DNA of 64,000 nucleotides from Undaria pinnatifida (Eukaryota > Sar > Phaeophyceae > Laminariales > Alariaceae). Positions within the stretch are counted from its first letter, which is position 1. Each line of letters begins with the position of its first letter. Under the pieces are notes generated by a model that made no database searches, had not been told where the DNA came from, and was given only the letters and a program-made list of their open reading frames with translations. Made by a program: the position numbers and the translations under genes. Below, one piece after another: positions 34,301-47,100 of the stretch. The stretch spans positions 18,761,590 through 18,825,589 of the forward strand of contig JABAKD010000001.1 of the NCBI GenBank assembly GCA_012845835.1. Reading direction: 5' to 3'.

Positions 34301-37300
34301 TTCCCTGAGGTTTTTCTCTTGAATGTTATGCATTTTTCGTTAGTAATAAAGACCTGGTAGTTTGCTTCTGCTGTACCATAGTATGCGTTCTATTAACACC
34401 GACGAATCATAACAAGCCAAAGCCTTGGGATGCAGTACGTTTATCATACTACTAGTAGTAGCTATTAATACCAATATGTTATTATTGTCATTGATAACAC
34501 TTTGTTGTTGCTGTTCATCGCGACAAGATCCATAGAAGTCATATGCATCTTCAAAGGACAATGCAGCTGTAAAAACGGTCGGCCGGTGCGTCATGCAGCT
34601 TGCAAAGAGGACCATCGACCCTAAAATTATCGAACTCACGGCTGACGTGGTGAAAATAATAAAATTATAAAATGGTCAGCTGTGAGGAATTCGACTGCTT
34701 CTTGTGGGTTGTGGGTTGCGGGTGGAAGTGCAAAGAAATTTGAGATCCGAAGTTCCTGATTAGGCTCACTTCTCGGTCTGGGTTGCGACGACTACTCGTA
34801 TCGTTGTGCAGTTTATTGTTTTTTGGGGCTTTTTTGTTTGTTTGACAACTCTGACCCTTAGACTAACAGGTTAATTTTGTTGCCATGCGTTTGCCCTCCT
34901 TGTTTCCGTGTGTTATATTTTGTTGTATTTTTAAGTATTGTTCATTATTTTTGTTTTTTTTCGGTATTGCTATTAATAGTTTTATTGTCAATCGTCATTT
35001 TTACTGTTGTTGTTGTTGTTGTTGTTGCTACGTATTATTAATAGTGTTATGTTATGGTGCTTGCCATCCGACGATGTGTAGCATGAGCTTCATTATCCAT
35101 CCATCATTCATCCAATCATACCCATACAGGAGAAGATAATAGCAAACCAAAGAAGAGCAAACCTACCTGCGAAGAGTAACGCCTTTCTGTGTCTACGTCT
35201 GGCGTAGCGTCGATCTAGTCCACGGACACTGGGTGTGCTGGATGTAGATGGGTGCAAATGACAGTTTAACGTTAAGAACACACTCACACCTGCTGCCCTT
35301 GCTCAATCCTTTCTTGTCATTATATGATGGTTTTCCTTCTATCCTTAAAATCTATTAAGTTATTCTAATGACGTCATCTGTGAGTTCGACGAATTTAGGG
35401 TCGATATTCATATTTGCAAGCTGCGTACAACATGGATCACTACATCGATCGCCCGTTTTTAGTGAGTTTTAATGAGGCAGGACCTAATATAAGATTACAT
35501 TGTATTAGGCCATTTCTTATGCAGTCGGATTCCGCCAGTCGAAAACGGCCCTTTTCGACTGGACTTTTTTTCGACTGGATTCTTGTGGTCCTTCTTCGTA
35601 TCGTCAGTCGAGTTGATTTTATAGTTTTTGTGCTCTTCTTAGAGGCGGTTGGTGTGAGGGAATACTGCTGTACAGCAGGCGAAATCGGTTGACAGCTCTG
35701 TGCTTCGCGCTGTCTCCGCGACCAACGGCTCGACGAACCTTCGTTCCAGCAAGTTGGTGGCTTTGGGCTAGGCCGAAAGCCGCCAAAGCTACGTTCGTGG
35801 AGTTGCACTCAGCCGAAAGCCGCTAAAGCTACAGCAGGCGCAGCCGTTGTTGGCAGCATGGGATCGAGACCGCGCGCTGCTGCCGTCGTGTGTGTGATAC
35901 ACGCTGCTGGCGAGCGGAACTAGGAATGCGCCACGCTGACTTGCTGCGAGAAGCAACAGCAGGGATAGCCAAGCCAGCGTTAGCGCCTTGTATGATACTG
36001 CAGTGTGGTACCTGGTATGGGTGTGTGGCCGTGTGGCCGTGTGGGTGTGCGTTTGGTGGTGGGATGGGCGATGCGATCGGTTCAATAAATACGTGTAAAA
36101 CTTTTTCGACTGAGTTTTTCGACTGGCGGATCCAGTCGAAAAAGTCGAGTGTCGACTGGATCCGCCAGTCGGAATTCTCAGTCGAATAAAGTTGAGTCGA
36201 AAAAGCCCTTTTTCGACTGCGCAAGAAAGCCCGATTTGGGCTTCAGTCGAAAAAGGCCGTTTTCGACTGACAAATCCGACTGCATAAGAAATGGCCTTAC
36301 ATTACTTATCATGCATGACCAAGTGTTAGATTGGCAATGCATCATTCGTCTATGTGTCTAGTGATAATAACAACAGTAAAAACGAAGGTTACATTGCAAC
36401 GTTATTTCGTCAGTTCGGTTTCAGCTGCAGCCATACCACCCGAGGTCGGCGCGATGGCGAGCAGGAAGGAGTCCACTACCACTTCACGAACATGGAGTCC
36501 ATGAAGGCCCAGGTAGCAAATGGAGATTTCATCGAACATGCGGAGGTGTGTTTACTGTTTTTCGCCGAACGAGATCGGCACACCCGTTGAGCACGCAGTG
36601 GGGTGTATTTTTTGTGCGGCTTTGTCTACCCAACCACATATCCAAAGGTTAAATATTCGAGTGTAATACCTATCGTTTGTATCCAACGGTTATATCTAAC
36701 GGTCGTATCCAACAGCCACACCCGACGGTCGTATCCAACGGTCGTATCCAACGGTTACATCCAACAGTTGTTTCCGACTGTACTACCAAGCGGTCATGCC
36801 CAACGAGGGAGTCCACTACTACCTAACCATAGAGTCCGTAAAAACGGCGGTAGCATAGGGGGACTTGTTTGAACACGCAGAGGTGCGTGTGTGTTGTTCG
36901 TTCTACCCAGCGTTATATCCAACGGATTCATTTGAGTATTTTACCCACTGTTATTTTCGACTGTAGCATCCGACGGACATAACCAACAGCATTAAACAAC
37001 GGTCACGCCCGACGGTCCATTCTAACGGACATATCGAACAGCATTCGACCGCAATACCTAGCGGTGTTTCCAACGGCTATTTCCAAGGGGCACACGCCAC
37101 TACAATATCCAACGGTATTATCTAACGGCCGTACCAACGGCTACATGCAACGGTCACCCTCGGCGATTGTGTCTAGTGGTCATACCCAACTGTTGTGTCC
37201 AGCGTTCATATCCAACGGCTGGTTTCGACTGTAAGATCCAATTGTCATATCCAAAGGTCACATCCGATGTTCATATTCAACGTTCATCTCCAACGGTGGT

Positions 37301-40300
37301 TTCCGACTGTAATATCCAGTGGCCATACCCAACGGTCATACCCAACGGTCGCATTCGACTGTAGTATCCAGTTTTTGTGTCCAACTATTATGTTCGACTT
37401 GGATATATAGCGGTCGTATCCAACACGCTACGGTAGAGGTGCACCACTTTTATTATTAGGTTCCTCGCTCGAAGAGCTGTGTATATACCCCAACCAAAAA
37501 CTAAATTTGAGAAAAAATGAAAGCGAAACCCGATGAAGTATTCTCATGTTCTAGGTATAAAATCGAAAAAATGATAACACCCCCCCCCCACAATATTCCA
37601 GCGATATTGGGTTAGGTACTAACGAATTGCCAAGAAAAACAACAACGAAAAAATGGCGTCTTGTACCGGTAATTACCCGGTAATTACCCGGTAATTACCC
37701 GGTAATTACCCTCGTGCTACGATAGTGGTAGCGCTTTTTGGCTCAACCATTGTCTGAACGACGGGCTTTTGACTTGATCCCTGGGGCTCAGGTGCGATGG
37801 AGACAGCAACCCGGAAAGTCATCCCTCCGGGTAGTGTGGGACTTAAGCAAGCGCACGCACTACCAAAACCCCCGGCCATGAGAAAGCAGCCTTCCGCCGG
37901 GTTCGGTCGAGTTACTGTCCGGTCCGACATACCCATTCAGGCACTCCGTTGGTCATTGGGTATTTTAAAACCTCCTGACTTGATCCCACCCGACCCGTGA
38001 GATTTTGAGCACCTCCTGACCCGACCCGACTCGGCCCGCGAGGTTTTCTACCGTAGAAACTTTTGACCCGACCCGCGGGCCGGGTTATGACCCGTGTGAA
38101 GACCTGGAAATAACCATGACCCCTCCTTTTTCGCTCGCTTCCTAAGGTACACGGCAACCTGTACGGGACGAGCGTGGCGGCAGTCACAGACGTGTCGAGG
38201 AGAAACCAGGTAAGGCAAGGGTGGAAGCGTACGGCCTGACCTCCGACCCATATATTCGCGTGTACTAGTATTGCCTGTAACCTGGAGGGTTTTTGTTTCA
38301 GATATGTTATAGCTGGGTCCGTTTTGCTTCCCGCGATTCATCTCTACCCCCCCCCCCCCCTGCGCTCTATGGTTGGCGAAAACCCGACGTGCTCCGTCCC
38401 GACTTTTGTAGGGATTTGAGGGTTATGGTCTACAATACTACGGCCGTGCATGTTGATGAAAGTCCGTCTTACGAGCGGTTATTGGAAGGATGCAGTTCAC
38501 GCTTTATGCGACTCGCCGAACACCTCGCGGTGCTTCGCGCTTGGTGCAAGCAATGTCTGCCTGGTCGATGAAAATCCGACATACTCCGTCCCGGCATAGT
38601 AGGGATGTCAGGGACAAATAGCTAGGGTCCTACGACTACGGCCATGCATGAATATCGAGTACACCCCCACCACCCTCCTTTTTTTTCCCCGGGCGCGTTG
38701 CTTGCGTTGTGTATTTTCGACATGGGCGTTCAGCGTGTCAAGGCGGTAAAAGCTTTCTCGAATCGCCTAGTACTGGCGAACTAATAGTTAGTCGGTCACG
38801 TACTTTTACTATAGGAGCCAACTAATAACTGCACTACGTAGTAATCGTCGACTATAGTTCGAAAAGGGGAAGACATGGTTGACTCTGAATCAACACTACC
38901 ACGTTGGCTCATAACCTATCGAAAACCTGTCGGCGCTGCAGTAGTATATCATGCAGTAGCTGGCGCTGAGCAGAAGGTGGGGTAGGGCGAAAACAGAGTG
39001 AATTAATATCTCAGAGCACAGGCTTCGAAGCTGATTGTACTGACGGCTTCGTATCCTCGCAAAACGCCATTCCATATAGTACGAAAGGCAAATATCATAT
39101 TGAATCGTTCTAGCACTACAAATATCCTGACATAGTCAGCCTACTCAGAGCCCTACTTGCTATTAATAGGCTTCATCCCTGTCACCCCCCTCACATGCTG
39201 TTCTAATTGTTTTTCCCGGCCACCGTTTCTCCCCAAGGTGTGCCTTTTGGATATCGACGTCCAGGGAGTCAAGGCGGTTAAAGGATCCTCGCTGCACCCG
39301 AGATACGTCTTCATTGCTCCCCCGAGCATGGAGGTAAGCTGCCAGGGCTGTGAGTTGGCTGGCTATCGGTCGCCGACTAGTTTTTAGTTGTATAGGTATC
39401 GAACTTCAAGTCGCCGACTAGGTGCTAGTTGGTGAGGTGTCTGACTATGAGGCGTCAACTTTTGTTTAGTTGGCTGGGATCTCTTAGGTGTGCGTTTTGG
39501 ACATGAAAAAGTTCTACGTTTTTTCTTCGCTGCTGCTTGCATACACCCATGAGCGAAAGGCTTTCTGATGTACGGTAGCCCCCCGCCAATAAGGCGGCAT
39601 CCCTATATAAGGCGGTATTCCGATATAAGGCGGTCACAATCGCTTGGCGCGACTGGGGAATATCACTCATAACCTTGAAGGAAGAAGGCGGCTTCCCCCA
39701 ATAAGGCGGTCATATTGCTGTAAATCTGAAAACTGAAACCCCCTCAGGTGCTGGAATCGCGACTGAGAGATCGAGGGACTGAAACGGAGGAGTCGATATC
39801 CACGCGTTTGCTAAATGCCGGGGAAGAAATCGACTATGGAAAGGCAGAGGTAAGACAACGATAATCGCAATCGAATTCGGAAAGTCAGAGGAAAGGAAAT
39901 GATAATCGGAATCGACTACGGAAAAGCAGAGGTTAAGAAAACGAGAATCGAAATCGACTACGGAAAGACAGAGGTAAGAAAACTATAATCGAAAATCGAC
40001 TACGGAAGGCAGAGGTAAGAAAAACGCTAATCAAAAATCGACTACGGAAAGGTAGACGTTTAAGAAAATGATAATCGAAAATCGACTACGGAAATCAGCG
40101 GTTGAGAAAACGATAATCGAAAATCGACTACGGAAAGGTAGTTTTGAGAAAATGATAATTGAGAATCGACTACGGAAAATCAGAGGTCAAGGAAACGATA
40201 ATCGAAAATGGACTACGGAAAGACAGAGTTAAGAAAACGATAATCGAAATCGACTGCGGAAAGGCGGAGGTCAAGAAAGCGACAACCACCGACTGTTTTT

Positions 40301-41086
40301 TTTCCCAGGCCTCAACTCCTTTACTGCTGGACAATAAATACTGGTATCATAGCGCCCTAATAAGTAATACCTGGTAAGTAATAAGTAATAGCATTATAAC
40401 ATGCGTGCTGCGATAGGGGTATCAGTTTTTGGCTATTGCTGCGATAGGGGTAGCAGTTTTTGGCTATTGCTGTTTTTTTTCTGAATGACGGGATTTCTTA
40501 GCCCAATATCGTCGGAAACTTCCAATTCTTGTTTTGCAAAATTGTTTTGTGGTATGCCTACAGTGGGCGATTGGATTGTTCATGGGACTGAAAAAATAGT
40601 ATGTTTATCAAATTCGGTGTTTGGTTGGGTGAGTTATAGAGTAGTTTATCAAGCCAAGAACCTTGCAGGGAAAAAGTTGCACCCTCGAAGAAAAAAAACG
40701 TGCACCTCCACCGTACATATATAATACACTAATGCAATAATACAGTAATACACCGTAGGCTCGACAATAAGAAGCAGCAATACCGCACAGCCTTCTGCGC
40801 GTTGAAACATACGCGCAGCAGTTGCGCACCAGCTATTTTTATGGATAGCGGCTTGTCGTTCGATGCTTCTTCGGAAGTGTATGGGGGGAGGACTTAGACC
40901 TTGCGGCTGGAGAGGGCAGGGCCACAGGAGAACAGGGAGGTACCTGTACATGTAGCATTCGTATTTAGTTTTTGGTTGTTGGAAACATGAACATCGTTTC
41001 ACGCTTTCATCTGGATGTTGTTGTGTTCTATCAGCATGTTTCTGGTTTTTGACATTCATCACGCTACATTGTCAGATGGTAAATGA

Positions 41087-41129
<43 letters not shown>

Positions 41130-44100
41130 GGAAAGCGCCAATTAATAACAAGAAAAGAAGGCTCGCTCTTGGGCGAATGCTAAGAAAATTGGACTAAGAA
41201 ATGGTGCTCAGCGGCGAGCCCTACACTAAACCCTGTATAATAGCCTACCCGGTATGCTCTAAGGTTCATCAAGGGTGGTGTCACAATAATAACCTGGGGG
41301 TCATTCCAACAATATTAATACCAGGTAGGAGTTTCTTTTTGGCGGGTCTATACTGTACCTGGTATTTAAAAAAAATATGTTTTAAATGCTCCAGTCAGCC
41401 GTGAGTTCGACCAATTTAATGGTGTCGATACGTGATACTCCGGTCGCGCGTTTTTAGTGTTATAATCGTATTTTAAGATATATTAATCCTCTGGAAATTG
41501 TCACGGGCGATGTCGATACATGAGCATTGTGTGCACTGATACTATTAATAGGCGGATTACGATACATAAGCATTGTGTGCACTGATACTGTTAATACTCG
41601 AAGTATGTATATTTCGAAGAATATCGTATGGAGAGATACCTGAAGGCCTACCGGTACTTGTCCATTGGCGTGATTGAGGTAAAGCCATCCCACGGTAGGG
41701 GTGGAGTGCAGCAGAAGAATCTACCAGGTAGGAGTTTTCTGAGCTCCTACAATGAGCATCTCAACATGACTTCGAAGGCATTCAATCACGCAATCCGATC
41801 AACACGTGTGTGCTTTGGTCCTAAACGTTTTCTTCTCGTAGAAGTATCGAACTACCTCATCTGAGGAGTTCAACCGGCCAGAAGCGTTGGGCTCATGAAG
41901 TGCAACCACCACCGCACTATAGAGGGATGACTCTGCATTGGTGGCTGTGTCACAAGTGTTTTCCTCCCAAAAACGAGGGTACAGTCTCGAAGGGGCTACT
42001 GCCTTTACCGTACACACGGGACTGCTTGGAATTAGAGCGGGATTGCTTTTAGCAGTCGTGAAAAAACTGTCGGCAAAAATCAGTACCTGGCATAGATTGG
42101 TGCGTCGTTCTACTGTAGCCCCCCTAACTTTTCTTCCACGAAATCGCCGGTTTTTAAACCAGCTCCCGGCCTTATCTCCTGAAATACGGTGCCCATTGCC
42201 ACCCCGACGTCATGGTTCGACAGTACTACTCTTAACAGTAGTCCTTTGCAAACAAGAAAATATATGAAGACATTTTTTCCATAGCATCCTTCTTTGTGTC
42301 GAGCAGCCATGATGATGAAACATTCGTTAATGAACATCGCTGGTTTGTTTTTGGGGGGCGCTATCGTAGAATCAGTCTGGTGTGTGTACCCAAATTGAGC
42401 CCGAATTATGACCACCCAGTGACAAGTCAATTTAGTAAGTCTTATCTATTCTATGGTCTTATGTGGTATTGCAGTAGCAATATGTACCTATGGACCGGCT
42501 ACTGCTATGCAGGAGTGCCTCTGGCTCGTTGCTGGTCACTCACACGAGGGTTCTATAAATCATTACGCCGCAACGGGATAAAGGGGATGCCATAACACTA
42601 TCATACTGCCTAAACGATCCAATTATAATTCCATGTACTGTACCAGTTTGTTTTTTTTTCCTCCGGCGAATGATGGAAAAATAAAGCTTAAGCTCACCAC
42701 ACTACATACCACATACTTTCATGCATGTCGTGTGCCAATTTCACTCAATTGCCTTCGCAATCCAGGGCTATCAATGGCTGGCTTGTCCTTCGCTTTCCTC
42801 GCCAACGGCAGCGCGAGCTTTCCCTACCGGCGGTCACCGTTAATTTTTTTTTTCGTGGCAAGCCGATTTTCCCTCCAGGGTTTTATCTCCCGAAACGTCT
42901 TATAGATCGGATGGTGTTATGGTATCCCCTCTACCTCGTTGCGGCGTCACTATTTATAGCAGTTGTCCTCTTAATAGCTGGCAGGCGTTATCGCCTGCCT
43001 GGTTGAACGGCTCCGCCCCCCCCTTCTATCAGAAGGTGTGATGGGGACAGCAACCAATTAATACCAGAGATGTAAATCCAAGCAACCCGTGCGAGTGACC
43101 AGCACAGAGCCAGAGGCACCCCTTCAGAGCAGTAGTCGGTCCCTAGATCCATACTTCTCTGATACTACTACAATGATATTAAATCTGAATAGACCACTGT
43201 ACTTTGTTTTCAAATAGATTGTCCCTGATCGGGTATGCAAGTTCTAAGGGCGTCGTCGTTTTTTTTGGTTTAAGGTTTCCCGGTCGCCTCAAAAATTGTG
43301 ACGGCATGACTTGCCAAAATGCCTAGTCGTATTATCATATTGTATCTCTGACCCCGGTGCGTCAACGCCACCCCCTGAGTTCAGCACGTACCTACTGCAT
43401 GTGTGTGTTTTGTCGATTTCAACTTGGACATTGCCTGATGGGCGCTGTACTTCTTTCAAGTCGTAACAGGTTAAGAAGCTGAATACAGTATACGTACAGG
43501 CACGTTTCACGATTTGTGGCAATAAAACCTTTCGCTTTCCACCCTCCTCCACCTGAACGCTTGTGTTTTTTTGTCGACTTCCGGTTGAACAGTCTGGCGG
43601 ATGATTGTTGATTGCGCCCCTGGAGGAATTCCTTAAAAACACGCACACAACTACTAGATAATCTACGCGTGGATACCGAAGTAAATCGTTTCGTATAGTA
43701 TCAACACCACGTTGCATGATTGCCACTATAGATACGCCTGGGCCAGGCAGGGTCTATTGACGAGAGGTTTGTCCCCCCTTGGCCAAAAGGGAGCTGGTCA
43801 GCACCATTCAGATGCTAAAGGGAGAGAGAGAAAATGTTGTGTATTAGTTTCAAACACGGAAACTCCAGCGAATCTTAACTCTCATCCCCGAATCCCTGTA
43901 TCAGAATCCAGAAGAGGATAAATGGAAACCCCTATCGTCCTCAGATCCAATTAACGCTCACACCTCACATCGGATCTTCAGTAGTCAATCGCCACCAAGA
44001 AGATCAGCTATAATATTTTATCACCAACACTGCACACTCTCTGGTGCTTCACTGTCCACACCACATTCCATAATTTGTCACCATACATCCGTGTGCTTCC

Positions 44101-47100
44101 CCCCTTCCCCCCTCCAGCCCCCCGCCTACGTTTTCTTTTTGTTTCGAATTCGGCTTGGACATCGTCTGATGCACGCCTACGCGTTGATTGCACACCTGGT
44201 CGAATTCCTCAACAGCGCGTTCCATGATTTGCGACAATAAATCACTCGTTTTCGATCCCATTCTGCGCAACTACAGTATGTTTTTTTTTGTGACTTTAGA
44301 ATCGCTAGCAATCCACGCCACACCTTCCACCCGGAGAGAAAGGAGATCAGATATGCGAAACGTTTTACGTAATATATGCAAGAAACGCACAAAGCGCCCC
44401 TGTGCTGGAGGTGTCTCTATTAGGAGCAGCGACGATTCTGCGTCTCGAAAGAGCGCGTGGTCAATGACCAACTAACTAAGGCAAGCAATAAATTAGTATG
44501 CCCCCCCCCCCCTCCACGGCATGCCCCGTCTCGAAAGGGATGCGTGATCAATGGTATGGTCAAATGACTAAGGCAAGCAACGAATGAGTACCCCCCCCCC
44601 CCCCCCTTAACATGCTCCCCCCCCTCCACGGCAGAGGGGAGCGAAATATTTTTTCCTAAGAAACATCTACATGCCCCCCAGAGTCGAAGAGTACGGTAAA
44701 AGAGATACAGAAGAAGTTCGGAGAGATAGCAGTAGATGCACAAAAGTGTAAAAGACAAGGAGAAGAAGTTTTAGTAGAAGATTTTAATTGAAGCATCGCG
44801 AAGGCAAGTATCCTAAATCAAAACATTGGACGATATTGGGAAGTAACAAATAATAAGAATGGGGCAGAGATGTAGGAATTCCTTCATCAACTATAATAAC
44901 ACGAGATGAAGACGATAAACGATAGAGTGAAGAAAGCAGGGCCAGAATGCACTATTATTAATAATAGACAGTGCATACAAAAGGGAGAAATATCGGTTCT
45001 TGACTTCATAGTGATGGAAAATGGAAATAGTAAGGAACCGGAAATACATGTATGCGCAGCGGACGTAGGAAGTACTGACCACTGTCTGATATGGACAGGT
45101 AGTCAACAGACGAGAGTTATCAAGAATAGACGAGGCAGGAAACTGTACAAATGGAGAATAGATAAAACTGGAAGACAAACAGCGAGAGTTCCAAGAAGAG
45201 ATGACCAAGAATGCAGAGCGTTTTTCTGAGCTGTTGGAAATAATAGGTACAAGAGAGAACGATGCGGAACGAGATAGTGTAAGAGACAGGATTATAGAAG
45301 GACGGGAGCAATTGGTCAAGAACACAGCAAGTAAGTAAAGTAATATGGAATAAGTTGATAATATGCAGCAGAGCAGTAAAATCGTGGGACGAGGAATTAA
45401 AAGAGGCCATAAGAGTACGGAGAGAGGCGTATGCAAGATATACATCGAAAAAACTACGGCAGGATGGGAGGAGTATGCTACGGCCAGAAATAAAGTAAAA
45501 TAAATGGTAGAGAAGAAGGGATTATGGAAATACGTAGTTCATAAAACAAACGAAAACTTTGATGGCGGGATGAAGCAGATGTGGGTAGGGATACAAGGGA
45601 TACTGGCTCAACAAGCAAGCGAGGCAGACACGGGAATAGCTACATGAAGAGCACAGAACGGTAAAATGGTTAGTAGCTCGAAGGAGAAGAGGGAAGTACT
45701 TGTAGAACACTACCGCAAGCTAGGAGCGCCCACAGCAAACGAAACGTTCGACGCAGAATTCGATAAGGAAATCAACGCGTGGGCAGAGGCAAACGTGGGT
45801 GCGTCAGAAAGGGAAGACCGTGATTCAGACGGGTTACAGAGAGAGTTCACGAGAGAAGAAGCAAAGAGGTGTGTAGTGGAACTTGAGAATAGAAAAGCAT
45901 CAAGGGCAGATGAAATAGTGAATGAATTTATGAGGTACGGAGGAGAAGGTATGCTGATGGTTACCATGATGGTTATGTTGTATATTTGGATATGGAAAAA
46001 CGAGTACGCGCCTAAGAGGTGGAGAGAAGGAGTAGTAAACTTATTCAAGAAAGGAGGTAAGGCTGACCCGGGGAACTACCGAGAGATAACGCACCGTTGG
46101 CAAAACATTCTGTAAGATTTTGCACGATACAATGGGAGCAATGTTAGAGAAGGACAAACAAATAAGCGAAGGGCAAGCAGGATTTAGGTGAAACCGAAGT
46201 TGCGTAGACCATGTGTACACATTGGGTAAGATACTTCAAGGTAGGAAAGACGTCGGGCTAACGACGTACTGTTTCTTCCTAGATGTGCACTAAACCTATG
46301 GCACAGTATTGAGGAATGGGTTGGGGAAAAATATGTGGGAAATTGAGATAAGAGGAAAAATGTGGAGAATTATGAAAAATATGACGGAATGTGCGAGAAG
46401 TGCTGTGATGCTGGGCGGGGAAATATCTAAATATGTTGATATTTTACAAGGAGTTGCACAGGGATGTACACTATCACCCGATCTATTCAAGGTATATATT
46501 TATGCCATGATAGCAGCAGTCGAAGCAGCAAAGCAAGGAGTCGCGATGGGGGGATATACGGTGTCGGGGTTGATGTTTGCGGATGATTTCGTGGGGCTAT
46601 GAGGAACACCCGAAGGATGAAGGATTGCACAAACGGGTAGAGGAAGCACCAGAGTACACTAGGAAATGGAGAGCGACAACGAACGTGAAAAAATGCGCAG
46701 TAGTTGTATGTAGCGAAAATCTGGAGAAAAAAACAGGTAGATTTCAAATGGAAGTGGGAAGAAGAACGACTATCGATCGTAGACCAATACGCATACGTAC
46801 CTTGGTGTAGAGACCTCAAATGACTGCTCCTGGGATGCACACATAGGGAAAGTAATAGGAAAGGGTAAATCACAAGTAGACAAGATGGATGCGATCCTAA
46901 CAGACCTGCACCTTGACACTAGGAGTAAAAATGTATTCTGATGAATGTGATTGTACCAAAGTTAGAGTATGCAGGAGAAGTAAGTGTGGGAAGGGAACGC
47001 AAAGTTCGTAGAACAACTGGAAACAGTGCAGATGACCGCAGCTACAAAGATACTAGGATGCTCAAGTACGACGAGCAATGCAGTAGTAAGAACGGAACTA

